Positions 44,610-53,906 of a stretch of DNA of 64,000 nucleotides are shown here, piece by piece. The stretch comes from Acinetobacter tandoii DSM 14970 = CIP 107469 (GTDB lineage Bacteria; Pseudomonadota; Gammaproteobacteria; Pseudomonadales; Moraxellaceae): positions 1 through 64,000 of the forward strand of contig NZ_KE007360.1 in the NCBI RefSeq assembly GCF_000400735.1, read 5' to 3'. The notes under the pieces were generated by a model that searched no databases, was not told the DNA's origin, and saw nothing but the letters and a program-made list of their open reading frames with translations. Within the stretch, counting starts at the first letter, position 1. Each line of letters opens with the position of its first letter. Made by a program: the position numbers and the translations under genes.

Positions 44610-45551
44610 TTACTGATCACGGTCATGTGGTGACGCAATAAGGGCTTTTAATTGTTCCGACATTGGGAAGTTCAGGTTAATATTTTTAGGCGGAATAGGT
44701 TGTTCGAACCATTTCTTATACATATTGTTGATTTCACCTGAGCTATAGACTGCTTTAATTGCGTCATCTACCACTTGTTTAAATTCAGGGTCACCTTTTC
44801 TGAGCATACAGCCATAAATTTCATGGATAGGTGCAGTACCTACAATCACCCATTGATTTGGATCTTTTGCTTTCGATTTTTCCCCTGCAAGTAAAATATC
44901 ATCCATCATAAATGCGGCAGCACGTCCGTTTTGTAGCATCAGGAACGATTCAGCATGGTCTTTGGCAGAAATAATTTCACCAATCCCCAGTTCTTTTTCA
45001 TGTTGGCGAATATAACGTTCCGAGGTAGTTCCCGCGGTGGTTACCAGTTTTTTGCCCTTTAAGTCAGCAAAGTCTTTCACGCCAGAGTCTTTCGCGGTGA
45101 GTAAACGCGAACCCACTTCAAAATACCCCACGGAAAAAGCGACTTGTTGCTGGCGTTCTTTGTTGTTGGTGGTTGAGCCGCATTCTAAGTCGACGGTACC
45201 ATTAGAAACCAATGGAATACGGTTTTGACTAGTGACCAAGTTATAGCGAATTTTTAAATCGGGCATATTCAGTTTTTGTTTCACGGCATCTACAACTTTT
45301 AGTTGTAAATCATGTGCATAGCCCACAGGTTGATTCGGATTATCGGCAATATAAGAAAATGGAATGGAAGAGTCACGATAGCCCAACACGATGGTTCCTG
45401 ACTGTTTAATTTTTTCTAGCGTTCCCGATGCGGAACTTTCTTTGCCCGCAGAATCATTACTACTTGGTGTTTTGTCGCCACTACAGGCACTTAAACCGAA
45501 TACCAACGTGCTGGCACAGAGTAGGGAAGTCAGGGGCCGTTTTAATAACAT
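44610..45551 (-). CDS. gltI: Glutamate/aspartate-binding lipoprotein GltI
   Basis: A 313-residue solute-binding protein of family 3. A lipoprotein signal peptide with lipobox LSAC (Cys23) anchors it, unlike the free periplasmic E. coli GltI. Family landmarks are TIVLGYRDSSIPFSY, DLECGSTTNNKERQQQ and KGKKLVTTAGTTSERY. It captures acidic amino acids for GltJKL. First gene of the operon. Confidence 0.88.
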   Translation of the reverse strand: MLLKRPLTSLLCASTLVFGLSACSGDKTPSSNDSAGKESSASGTLEKIKQSGTIVLGYRDSSIPFSYIADNPNQPVGYAHDLQLKVVDAVKQKLNMPDLKIRYNLVTSQNRIPLVSNGTVDLECGSTTNNKERQQQVAFSVGYFEVGSRLLTAKDSGVKDFADLKGKKLVTTAGTTSERYIRQHEKELGIGEIISAKDHAESFLMLQNGRAAAFMMDDILLAGEKSKAKDPNQWVIVGTAPIHEIYGCMLRKGDPEFKQVVDDAIKAVYSSGEINNMYKKWFEQPIPPKNINLNFPMSEQLKALIASPHDRDQ

Positions 45552-46184
45552 GGGTAAACTCCTTGTGTTTTGTTTTCATCTTTCACTTTATTTATTGACT
45601 GAATTTCCATCAGTTTATTTGTTTTTGCATTATTGTCTGTTTGTTTAATAAACAGATTTAACTTCATCTTAGCGCGAGTTTTAATCAGTTGCGCAGGTCA
45701 GATTGTTGATGCTTTGTTAACGATAAATCTTTAAGTTTTAAACAGATTTAAAGCCAATAAATAAAATTTAGAGTGAACAAAGCAGAATCTATGCCTGAAC
45801 AGCATTACATAATTTAATAAAATACTGTGTTTAATAAAAATAAACAATTCGTTGTCAGAATATTCCAAATTGATAAATCGAGAGTAAACTTTTAGTTTTA
45901 ATATAAATAATTGATTTTAAATCATTTTTTAAATTTCAGGATTGCTTATACGCGTATATATGGATTGCTCATGGTTCAGTTAAAAATAGATTGGAAGATA
46001 TGCAAACACTGACCTCGCCGTGATGTTTCAAGAGCGTTATTTGTATGTTTTACCTTGTAAGGCACTGTGATTGTGCATTTATTTCTGTTGAAGTGAATCA
46101 ACGATTCAGATTGGGCTATATCGGGCATGGACGTTCTATCATCGGGGTAATCTTGTTATAGTACTTTTATTTTGCAATGTATGG
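45552..46184. other. Large intergenic region gltI/J-domain gene
   Basis: A 633-bp A/T-rich gap between divergent genes. It must contain the glt promoter. I see no gene, tRNA or clear terminator. A perfect 12-bp palindrome, TATACGCGTATA, lies at 45947-45958 and could be a regulator site. TATAGT near 46156 may be the -10 of the rightward gene. Confidence 0.4.
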
Positions 46185-47213
46185 ATGAGTATGTCTTTTG
46201 ATCTCAAAATCAGCTTAGAGCACAGGGCTGAGCAGTCTCCACAGCAGAAAAAATTAAATCGCTTAATTGACCAGATTGAACAACAAAAACAAGAACTGGC
46301 GACATGGAAAAATGCGCAAGCCGACATTCAAAATTATACGCGCAGCAAGCTTTTACCTGTGTATAGCGAGTTACACACGGTTTTATTTGCACAGCTCGAT
46401 ACTTTATGGAATCACTTAGTCAGCGATGCCTTTAGCAAAGCAGATTTGGTACAAATCGACACCAAAATAGCCGCTTTAGCCAAGATGCTAAAAAAATCAC
46501 AGAGGCTAACTTCCGAGCAAAAAGAACAAGTAGAGAAAATTGATACTTTCTATATGCAGCATGCAGAACATGTACGTGCGAAGAAAGCCAAAGCAAACTC
46601 AATACAAAATCATGATCTCGCTGAAACGGTAGAACAAAACGTGGATGTAGACTGGGAAAATTATGAATATGATTCTGCCCAATATGAAGCAGAGCGAGAA
46701 CGTGCCAAGCAGTTAAAACAACAAGAAAAACGTGAGCAAGCAACCAAAATGGCAGCCCAGTCACTAAAAACCGTGTATTTAAAAATAACCGCGATAATTC
46801 ACCCTGACCGTGAACCTGACGAAACGAAGAAGTTAGAGAAGACTGAACTTTTGCAGCAGGTCAATGAAGCTTATGCAGAGCAGGATTTATTTTATTTACT
46901 CAAACTCCAGTTACAGCTAGAGACCAATAAAGGGCTAAGCTCAAAAGCTTTAAGTTCTGAGCAAGTGAAGTTTTATCAGTTGTCTTTGGAAGCGCAGAGT
47001 CAGAACTTGCAAAGTCAGTTAGAGGAGATCTTTGCATCTTTTCACTTAAGCAGTCATATCAACACTAAACAGCTCAAAATAAGTGATGTGTATAAGGTGA
47101 TAGATAAAGATATTGCCGAGTTAAAGCAGCAGGTGAAGTGGGAAAAAGAACGTTTAAAGCATATGAAAAAGATGAGTGGGGTAGAGATGTTGTTGGGGCA
47201 TGGGGTGCTTTGA
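46185..47213 (+). CDS. J-domain-like coiled-coil protein
   Basis: A 342-residue protein, almost wholly helical and charged. Residues about 188-245 resemble a J-domain: helix II basic region, the HPD tripeptide in IIHPDREPDE (about 207-209), then helix III LLQQVNEAYAEQDLFYLL. The HPD motif in true J-proteins stimulates DnaK-type Hsp70 ATPase. Long coiled coils precede (about 20-150) and follow (about 280-340) it. No Hsp70 gene is nearby. A co-chaperone role is inferred from HPD alone; the N-terminal region is unrecognised. Confidence 0.65.
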   Translation: MSMSFDLKISLEHRAEQSPQQKKLNRLIDQIEQQKQELATWKNAQADIQNYTRSKLLPVYSELHTVLFAQLDTLWNHLVSDAFSKADLVQIDTKIAALAKMLKKSQRLTSEQKEQVEKIDTFYMQHAEHVRAKKAKANSIQNHDLAETVEQNVDVDWENYEYDSAQYEAERERAKQLKQQEKREQATKMAAQSLKTVYLKITAIIHPDREPDETKKLEKTELLQQVNEAYAEQDLFYLLKLQLQLETNKGLSSKALSSEQVKFYQLSLEAQSQNLQSQLEEIFASFHLSSHINTKQLKISDVYKVIDKDIAELKQQVKWEKERLKHMKKMSGVEMLLGHGVL

Positions 47214-47217
47214 TTTT

Positions 47218-47327
47218 CCCTCACCCCAGCCCTCTCCCAAAGGGAGAGGGAGCGGCATCTGATTTTATATCTACATAAAATTTATAATGAATGTTCCCTC
47301 TCCTTTAAGGAGAGGGTTAGGGAGAGG
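47218..47327. repeat. REP-like palindromes, left copy pair
   Basis: Two G/C-rich hairpins: CCCTCTCCC-AAA-GGGAGAGGG (47230-47250) preceded by TCACCCCAG, and CCCTCTCC-TTTAA-GGAGAGGG (47296-47316) followed by TTAGGGAGAGG. The pair forms an inverted unit around an A/T-rich core. The same motif recurs at 48221-48318, enclosing two nuclease-like genes. Confidence 0.75.
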
Positions 47328-47339
47328 TAAAAATAAAAA

Positions 47340-47708
47340 ATGAAACTAGACCCACAATTATTAGAATTTGCCAAAACTATGAGAAGCAATGTCACAGACG
47401 CAGAAAACCTGATGTGGCAACTACTTAGAGCAAAACGATTTATGAATCTTAAATTTCGTAGGCAGCATGTGATTGCACCGTATATTGTAGATTTTTACTG
47501 TCATGAGTTGGGTTTAGTGATTGAGCTAGATGGTAGTCAGCATGGTACAGATGAGGCGATTGAATATGATGCTGAACGAACCAAGTTTTTAGAGGCTTTG
47601 GGGTTAACCGTTGTGCGGTATTGGAATCATGATGTCTTGAATCAGACGGATGTGGTGTTGGAGGATTTATGCAAAATTTGCGGTTACCAAACTAATAATT
47701 TTTTATAA
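47340..47708 (+). CDS. DUF559 endonuclease-domain protein
   Basis: A 122-residue Vsr-like PD-(D/E)XK protein. The conserved opening MRSNVTDAENLMWQLLR leads to the active site YIVDFYCHELGLVIELDGSQ (Asp about 59; Glu and Asp about 71-73), then VVRYWNHDVL. DUF559 proteins are putative DNA nicking or repair endonucleases, often mobile and close to G/C-rich repeats. The apparent Shine-Dalgarno GGAGAGG (47321-47327) is the end of the adjacent repeat, 12 nt from the ATG. Confidence 0.8.
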   Translation: MKLDPQLLEFAKTMRSNVTDAENLMWQLLRAKRFMNLKFRRQHVIAPYIVDFYCHELGLVIELDGSQHGTDEAIEYDAERTKFLEALGLTVVRYWNHDVLNQTDVVLEDLCKICGYQTNNFL

Positions 47709-47734
47709 ATCTAAGCTAATAGAAAGGAGTAAGA

Positions 47735-48199
47735 ATGAAAGAAATTTCTACAGAGAATGTTGGATTAGTTGGGGAATATCTAGTTGCCGCAGAATTGTGT
47801 AAGAGAGGATTTTATGCCCAACTTACTTTGGGTAATCATAAAAAAACAGATTTACTAATTGAAAGTGAAAATGCTGTTGGTTGCGTCTCAGTCAAAACAA
47901 AAAGAGGGGCAACTTGGCCACGAGTAAAAGGTATTTGGAAAGAATGTGATTTAATAGTTTTTGTCGATTTTAAGAATAAATCAATTGATGAAAGACCAGA
48001 TTTTTATATTTTAAATACCAATGATTGGAAAAATTTAATTAAAAAGCTTAATAGAAAAAAACAAGGCAGTTTAATAGATCGTAAAACTAATACTCTATAT
48101 TGGGAAGATGAAGAAGGATTTATTACTTGGCAAGGATGTCAAATATCAGTAACACAAGTTGCTGAATTTAAAGAAAAATGGCCTATAAAAATAAAATAA
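47735..48199 (+). CDS. PD-(D/E)XK-like hypothetical protein
   Basis: A 154-residue protein with good AAGGAG 6 nt before the ATG. The pattern fits a small PD-(D/E)XK fold: Glu in VGEYLVAAEL (about 13), Asp in KKTDLLIE (about 38), and VSVKTKRG (about 51) supplying the x-x-K. DWKNLIKKLNRKK and a C-terminal ITWQGC segment follow. It resembles archaeal-Hjc-like or intron-associated endonuclease domains, but I cannot name the family. With the DUF559 gene it forms a two-gene accessory unit between repeats. Confidence 0.6.
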   Translation: MKEISTENVGLVGEYLVAAELCKRGFYAQLTLGNHKKTDLLIESENAVGCVSVKTKRGATWPRVKGIWKECDLIVFVDFKNKSIDERPDFYILNTNDWKNLIKKLNRKKQGSLIDRKTNTLYWEDEEGFITWQGCQISVTQVAEFKEKWPIKIK

Positions 48200-48220
48200 G
48201 TAGATGGAAGTTTGATGATT

Positions 48221-48318
48221 CCTCTCCTGAAAGGAGAGGGAATTTCATTCTGAAATTAATGAAGGCATAAATCAAATGATGCTCCCTCTCCCTATGGGAA
48301 AGGGCTGAGAGTGAGGGT
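48221..48318. repeat. REP-like palindromes, right copy pair
   Basis: CCTCTCCT-GAA-AGGAGAGG (48221-48239) and a second imperfect hairpin, CTCCCTCTCCC (48283-48292) with GGGAAAGGG (48296-48304), ending GAGAGTGAGGG. Same family and A/T-rich spacing as 47218-47327. These lie between the stop codons of convergent genes. Confidence 0.7.
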
Positions 48319-48321
48319 TAT

Positions 48322-49161
48322 TTAAGAGCGTAAACTTTGAATCTCTTTGATAATCCAATTCTTAACTTGTTCATTTTTAGCTAAATTAAATTCTAAAGCA
48401 GGGGAATCACTTGATACTTCAACACTACCCTCATATGGAGAAATGATAAAAATCTTTTCATCAAATAACATAAAAAAATTCCAATGAAACTTTGTGCTAT
48501 TGGTGATCGTAATTGTACCTTTACGATTTGCCTTAGTATAAATGCCATTTAATTTTGTTTTACAGTTATTGATTTTAGTTTTTATATGACTTTCAGGTTG
48601 ATTAAATCGACTTGCAATAATTTTTAGGTGTTCAACATTATTTTCATCGGGAAGAATGAACTCCAATTCACCACCTTTTTTAAGAAAAGCCTCTAAAATT
48701 TTTGAGTGGCTTGAAAGCCATGAGTCGAAATAGTGAGTTACGATAGTGACCTTTTTATGGTTTTGAAATAATAACCTCCAATTTTTATTTTTAAAAAAAT
48801 CTTGGGTTTTCCAATCATTACTAAAGTACGGTTTGATATCGTCAAGTGTTCTTCTTGCAATATCATCAATTAACTTTTCATCACGTTGGTTTGTAAAGAA
48901 ATCAGTTAAAGATTTTAAAAGTAATAGTGATACAGTTAGAATAATTAAAGTGGGTATTAATGCATTGGAAATATCTTTACCTAAAGAAAAAAAAGTGGTT
49001 GACCAAGTGAAATCTTTTTTATTTAGGAGGTATGAAAATAAAAAATATAATCCAACTAAAATAAATGCACTAATAGCACTAATAAGTCCAAGGAATTTTT
49101 GAACATTTTTTAAAAATTCTGAATGCATATACTCATTTATCTTAGATTGAATTTTAAGCAT
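48322..49161 (-). CDS. Two-TM membrane protein of unknown function
   Basis: A 279-residue protein. Two membrane helices (about 23-46 and 68-88) are followed by a soluble cytoplasmic domain (about 95-279). The segments VTIVTHYFDSWLSSHSKILEAF and GGELEFILPDENNVEHLKIIASRF alternate strand and helix as in phospholipase-D-like or Rossmann-type folds, and FHWNFFMLFDEKIFIISPYEG resembles a second PLD repeat. No HxK motif is evident, so it is probably not an active PLD. A/T-rich and beside REP-like repeats, it looks accessory; a defence effector role is possible but unproven. Confidence 0.55.
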   Translation of the reverse strand: MLKIQSKINEYMHSEFLKNVQKFLGLISAISAFILVGLYFLFSYLLNKKDFTWSTTFFSLGKDISNALIPTLIILTVSLLLLKSLTDFFTNQRDEKLIDDIARRTLDDIKPYFSNDWKTQDFFKNKNWRLLFQNHKKVTIVTHYFDSWLSSHSKILEAFLKKGGELEFILPDENNVEHLKIIASRFNQPESHIKTKINNCKTKLNGIYTKANRKGTITITNSTKFHWNFFMLFDEKIFIISPYEGSVEVSSDSPALEFNLAKNEQVKNWIIKEIQSLRS

Positions 49162-49205
49162 TTATTTTAAAGAATTATGTTTTTAATGCAATAATTAACA
49201 AAAAT

Positions 49206-49229
49206 AAAGGGCTGAATAATCAGCCCTTT
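49206..49229 (-). terminator. Terminator of valS
   Basis: AAAGGGCTGA (49206-49215), loop ATAA, TCAGCCCTTT (49220-49229), followed on the minus strand by ATTTTTG. Just beyond the valS stop codon. Confidence 0.85.
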
Positions 49230-49257
49230 ATACTATGAATTAGATCAAATTACAGCA

Positions 49258-52152
49258 TCAAAGCGCTGCAATCTGATCCATATTCGCTTTAATCTTCGCT
49301 AACTGATCAGCAAATTCAGCAAGTTTAACTTTTTCACCTTCAACCACAGCCGCGGGTGCTTTCGCCACAAAACCTTCATTACCCAGTTTAGTCGCAATTT
49401 GGTCATGCTGCTTTTGCACTTTGTCTAAGTCTTTCTGTAAACGACCTAATTCCGCTTTCGGGTCAATCAAGCCCTTCATTGGAACGAATACAGATGCATG
49501 TCCAACCACAGAAGAAGAAGACAATGGTGGTTGCTCAGCATCCACCAAGAAGGTAATGCTTTCCACTTTTGCCAACGCTTTAAACAACGCTTCAATACGC
49601 GTGATCTGTGCTTTTTCCGCTTCAGTGGTGTTTTGAAGCAATACAGGTAATAAACGCGCATTACCTAAGCCCATTTCACCACGGATGTTACGTACCGCAC
49701 CAATCAAACCTTGAAGCCATTGCATATCGGCTTCAGCCTGTTCGTTTACACGCTCAGGGTTGGCAACAGGGTATTGTGCCAACATAATGGTTTCGCCAGG
49801 AATACCGAGTTTCGGTGCAAGCGTCTGCCAGATTTCTTCAGTCAAATACGGCATAAGCGGATGTGCAAGACGTAAAGATGCTTCCATTACCGCAAGGAGT
49901 ACACGACGAACTTCAGCTTTACGCTCAACCGATACGTTTTCATCGTTCAGAACAGGTTTTGTCAGTTCGACATACCAGTCACAGTATTCATTCCAAATGA
50001 ACTCATAAATCGCTTGTGCAGCCAAGTCTAAACGGTAAGTCGCGAAAGCTTGTTGTACCGCAGCTTCTGCTTTTTGCAGACGGCTCACGATCCACTGTTC
50101 AGGTAATTCCCAAAGGTCTTGACGAACTTCGCTACCAATTTCTTGATTTTCACAGTTCATCATCACGAAACGGGTTGCGTTCCAGATTTTGTTAGCAAAG
50201 TTACGGTAACCTTCAACACGTTTCATGTCGAACTTAATGTCACGACCGGTGTTGGCAAGCGCACAGAAGGTGAAACGCACTGCGTCTGTACCATACGCTT
50301 GAATGCCTTCTGGGAACTCTTTACGGGTTGATTTTTCAATCTTCGCTGCTTGTTTCGGGTTCATCAGACCTGTAGTACGTTTTTGTACCAAAGTCTCAAG
50401 GTCTACACCGTCAATCAAATCTAATGGATCAAGCACGTTGCCCTTCGACTTCGACATTTTTTGACCTTCGCCATCACGAACTAAACCGTGAACATAGACC
50501 GTTTTAAACGGCACTTGTGGCGTACCATCTTCATTCTTCATGAAGTGCATCGTAAACATAATCATACGAGCAACCCAGAAGAAGATGATGTCAAAACCAG
50601 TCACTAACACATCAGTTGGGTGGAAGGTATTGAGGAAATAGTTTTCTGCATCTTTCTTGGCATCACCAGTCCAACCAAGGGTTGAGAACGTCCAAAGTGC
50701 AGAAGAGAACCACGTATCCAGTACGTCTTCATCTTGGTTAAGCACAACATCAGCAGGGATGTTGTTTTTGGCACGTACTTCAGCTTCGTTACGACCTACA
50801 TAAATGTTGCCTTCAGCATCGTACCAAGCTGGAATACGGTGACCCCACCAAAGTTGACGAGAGATACACCAGTCTTGAATGTTGTTCATCCACGCCATGT
50901 ACATGTTGCTGTACTGCTCAGGAACAAACTTGATGCGACCGTCTTGAACCGCTTCAATGGCAGGTTGCGCCAATGGTGCAATTTTCACATACCATTGATC
51001 CGTCAATAATGGCTCAACGATCACACCTGAACGGTCACCGCGAGGTGGTTTAAGTGTGTACGGTTGGATCTGATCTAACCAACCTTCAGCTTCCGCTTGT
51101 TCAACCAGTTTTTTACGCGCTTCAAAACGCTCTAAACCAATATAGTCCGCAGGAGCAGGGATGGTTTTAGAAATTTGCTCGCCCGCTTTCGCGATATATT
51201 CAAACTCAGCCAACACTTCTGCATTTTTATTAAAGATGTTGATGATTGGGAGTTCACAACGCTTACCGACTTCATAGTCGTTAAAGTCGTGCGCAGGGGT
51301 GATTTTCACACAGCCTGTACCGAATTCTTTATCAACATATTCATCTTTCACGATTGGAACTGCACGGCCTGTAATTGGCAGAATGATGTTCTGACCCACA
51401 AGGTGTGTATAGCGTTCATCATCTAGTGCAACAGCAACCGCTGTATCACCGAGCAATGTTTCAGGACGCGTCGTTGCAACAACGATGTGGTCTTTACCAT
51501 CGTGGGTACGTAGGTTTTTATCTTCAAAGAAGTATTTGAAGTGCCACAATGAACCTGCTTCTTCTTTATCTGACTCAACTTCGAGGTCAGAAAGCGCAGT
51601 CTGTAGTTTAGGATCCCAGTTCACCAAACGTTTGCCACGGTAGATCAAGCCGTCTTCGTGTAATTTCACGAACACTTCTTTTACTGCATTGGATAAACCT
51701 TCATCCATGGTGAAGCGTTCACGAGACCAATCTACAGATGAACCTAAACGACGGATTTGACGGGTAATGGTGTTGCCTGATTGCTCTTTCCATTCCCAGA
51801 TTTTTTCGATGAATTTTTCACGGCCAAGGTCATGACGGCTTACACCTTGAGCGCCCAACTGACGTTCAACCACCATTTGTGTGGCAATACCCGCATGGTC
51901 TGTACCTGGTTGCCACAAGGTGTTTTTGCCTGACATACGGTTGTAGCGCGTTAAGGCATCCATAATGGCATTGTTAAAACCATGACCCATATGCAAACTG
52001 CCAGTGACGTTTGGTGGCGGAATCATGATACAGAATGATTCACCTTGTTGAGATGGTTTGAAATAGCCACGCTCTTCCCAAGTTTGGTACCATTTTTTCT
52101 CGATCTCAGTCGGATCGTAAGTCGTAGCAATATTTTGCGCAGAATCAGTCAT
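49258..52152 (-). CDS. valS: Valyl-tRNA synthetase ValS
   Basis: A 964-residue class Ia aminoacyl-tRNA synthetase that charges tRNA-Val, with an editing domain against threonine. The HIGH motif is HMGH in [16 protein letters not shown] (about 45), the editing CP1 domain is about 190-350, the KMSKS motif is [10 protein letters not shown] (about 553), and the C-terminal coiled coil for tRNA contact ends the protein ([17 protein letters not shown]). I start at the ATG at 52152 (MTDSAQN); an upstream ATG adds 12 atypical residues. Monocistronic, essential core gene. Confidence 0.96.
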   Translation of the reverse strand: MTDSAQNIATTYDPTEIEKKWYQTWEERGYFKPSQQGESFCIMIPPPNVTGSLHMGHGFNNAIMDALTRYNRMSGKNTLWQPGTDHAGIATQMVVERQLGAQGVSRHDLGREKFIEKIWEWKEQSGNTITRQIRRLGSSVDWSRERFTMDEGLSNAVKEVFVKLHEDGLIYRGKRLVNWDPKLQTALSDLEVESDKEEAGSLWHFKYFFEDKNLRTHDGKDHIVVATTRPETLLGDTAVAVALDDERYTHLVGQNIILPITGRAVPIVKDEYVDKEFGTGCVKITPAHDFNDYEVGKRCELPIINIFNKNAEVLAEFEYIAKAGEQISKTIPAPADYIGLERFEARKKLVEQAEAEGWLDQIQPYTLKPPRGDRSGVIVEPLLTDQWYVKIAPLAQPAIEAVQDGRIKFVPEQYSNMYMAWMNNIQDWCISRQLWWGHRIPAWYDAEGNIYVGRNEAEVRAKNNIPADVVLNQDEDVLDTWFSSALWTFSTLGWTGDAKKDAENYFLNTFHPTDVLVTGFDIIFFWVARMIMFTMHFMKNEDGTPQVPFKTVYVHGLVRDGEGQKMSKSKGNVLDPLDLIDGVDLETLVQKRTTGLMNPKQAAKIEKSTRKEFPEGIQAYGTDAVRFTFCALANTGRDIKFDMKRVEGYRNFANKIWNATRFVMMNCENQEIGSEVRQDLWELPEQWIVSRLQKAEAAVQQAFATYRLDLAAQAIYEFIWNEYCDWYVELTKPVLNDENVSVERKAEVRRVLLAVMEASLRLAHPLMPYLTEEIWQTLAPKLGIPGETIMLAQYPVANPERVNEQAEADMQWLQGLIGAVRNIRGEMGLGNARLLPVLLQNTTEAEKAQITRIEALFKALAKVESITFLVDAEQPPLSSSSVVGHASVFVPMKGLIDPKAELGRLQKDLDKVQKQHDQIATKLGNEGFVAKAPAAVVEGEKVKLAEFADQLAKIKANMDQIAAL

Positions 52153-52334
52153 AGTCAGAACAGATAAAAAGTGAATAAAAAATTGCACCTAGTGTAGCAA
52201 AAAAATAACGGCTTTGGGATGTTCGTCAAATGCTTTGTTTCTGCAATTGTCACGGCAAGTGAGAGGTTTTATGATGAAGTCTGTATAACGACTGCGCATA
52301 AGATCGTAGAACTTGATAAAAAGGAAAAAATAGA

Positions 52335-52997
52335 ATGAGTTATGTTATTTCACTTAAGTTGAAATCAGAAACCCATCAACGTTTTCAGGATATTCATCAA
52401 CAACTTAATCAAGGTCAAACCGAGAGTTTAGCCAAGGCATTGGGTGATGTGCTGGCAGACATTTCTTATGAGGTGATTGATCAGGTTTTTGGAGAGATGA
52501 CCCGTGTTTCGCATTCGGGAGACAATGAATCTGCCAAAGTAATCCAGCACATTATGGAAACCACGCGTAAATATATGCCATGGTCGGTGTCATTTTTTGG
52601 TAATGAGCGTTTGCTGCCGATGGTGAATTATCTGCACGAACTGATGTATCAAAAAGAGGGTGAATTTTATTTGTCCTATCCAGTCGATGAAGACAGTGTT
52701 CAAGCGTTGCTCAGTTCTGCTGAAGAAATGCAACAAGGTAATAATGCTGCAGTGATTCCTGCTTTACAGGCATTTACTCAAATTGTGGATCAGGGCGTGA
52801 CACATTTAATTCGGGTTCCGAAAACAATGCTGAAATTTAATGTAGTGGTGGATAAGACTCTAAATGGGGTCATTCATGTCACCACTCAAATGGGCTATAA
52901 GCGTTTTGATAAATTGGGTATGCAATATGATGCTAAAACCCTGAGTCATTATTTCAATCATTTTCTTGTTTTTTTAGAAAATTCAACCAACAATTAG
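52335..52997 (+). CDS. Conserved hypothetical protein
   Basis: A 220-residue soluble protein I do not recognise, with AAGGAAAAA before its ATG. Helix-rich N-terminal half (about 10-75), PWSVSFFGNERLLPMVNYL motif near 85-103, and a mixed C-terminal half with VPKTMLKFNVVVDKTLNGVIHV. No signal peptide, membrane helix or catalytic signature seen. It precedes an SDR gene by 33 nt on the same strand and is probably cotranscribed. Confidence 0.75.
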   Translation: MSYVISLKLKSETHQRFQDIHQQLNQGQTESLAKALGDVLADISYEVIDQVFGEMTRVSHSGDNESAKVIQHIMETTRKYMPWSVSFFGNERLLPMVNYLHELMYQKEGEFYLSYPVDEDSVQALLSSAEEMQQGNNAAVIPALQAFTQIVDQGVTHLIRVPKTMLKFNVVVDKTLNGVIHVTTQMGYKRFDKLGMQYDAKTLSHYFNHFLVFLENSTNN

Positions 52998-53030
52998 GCA
53001 ATTGCCGTAATCGAATCAGGGTAGACAATA

Positions 53031-53837
53031 ATGGCTAAGCTAGACAGTTTAGAAAATAAGGTGGTATGGATTACTGGGGCATCTTCAGGTTTAGGTAAAG
53101 CCTTGGCACAAGAGTGTGCATTACAAGGTGCACAAGTGGTGCTGACTGCCCGTCGCATCGATGAATTGGAAAAGGTGCGTGTTGGATTGTTAAATCCAGA
53201 TTTACATCTTTCAATTTGTGCAGATATTACCAATGAAGCTCAAGTCTTACATGCGTATGAACAAGTCTTGGCTGCCAAAGGACGTATTGACTGGCTGATT
53301 AATAATGCAGGTTTAAGTCAGCGTGCCCTGATTACTGAAACGACCATGCAAACTGAACGTACCATTATGGAAGTTGATTACTTTTCGCAGGTATTTTTAA
53401 CCAAAACTGTTTTACCTACACTTTTAAAACAAAAGTCAGGTCGAGTGGTTTTTGTTTCGAGTATTGCAGGATTATTAGGGACGCAATATCGTGCTTCCTA
53501 TTCTGCGGCAAAAGCAGCCATTCATATGTGGGCAAACAGTTTAAGGGCAGAAGTGGCCGAAGATGGGGTAGATGTTTCGGTAGTTTTTCCAGGTTTTGTA
53601 AAAACCAACGTTTCCATTAATGCTTTAAATGGAGTGGGTCAGGCACAAGGCTTTGATAATGAAGCAACAGCTAATGGTCTAGAAGCAGATGAATTTGCAC
53701 AATATACGGTTAAATCATTAATGCAAGGTGATGAATATATTGTGATTGGTGGGCGTAAAGAAAAATTAGGCGTACTGGTTTCACGTTTATCACCAAGTGC
53801 TCTGTATCGAATGATTCGTAAAGCGAAAGTAAAGTAA
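53031..53837 (+). CDS. Short-chain dehydrogenase/reductase
   Basis: A 268-residue classical SDR. The cofactor motif is TGASSGLG (about 15-22), NNAG follows at about 90, catalytic Ser is in VFVSSIAGLLG (about 142), and the YxxxK motif is YSAAKAA (about 155-159). The basic residues after the second strand (TARRIDEL) suggest NADP(H) preference. It resembles DltE/YqjQ-like membrane-peripheral reductases (DHRS7 group); the substrate is unknown. Likely operon with the preceding unknown gene. Confidence 0.88.
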   Translation: MAKLDSLENKVVWITGASSGLGKALAQECALQGAQVVLTARRIDELEKVRVGLLNPDLHLSICADITNEAQVLHAYEQVLAAKGRIDWLINNAGLSQRALITETTMQTERTIMEVDYFSQVFLTKTVLPTLLKQKSGRVVFVSSIAGLLGTQYRASYSAAKAAIHMWANSLRAEVAEDGVDVSVVFPGFVKTNVSINALNGVGQAQGFDNEATANGLEADEFAQYTVKSLMQGDEYIVIGGRKEKLGVLVSRLSPSALYRMIRKAKVK

Positions 53838-53906
53838 ATTGGGAAGTATGGGGGAAAGCCATGCTTTCTTCCTTTTTGATTAAAGCTACATAAATTGATG
53901 AATGAT

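Noticed and set aside
47218..48318. Possible CRISPR array because of repeated G/C-rich motifs
   Set aside because: Only four imperfect palindromic copies with unequal spacing and coding genes between them; no repeat-spacer regularity and no cas genes.
48322..49161. Active phospholipase D
   Set aside because: The fold resemblance is weak and no HxKxxxxD motif can be found.
49421..51426. Several plus-strand open frames across valS
   Set aside because: All are antisense to the conserved valS sequence; none has a recognisable domain.
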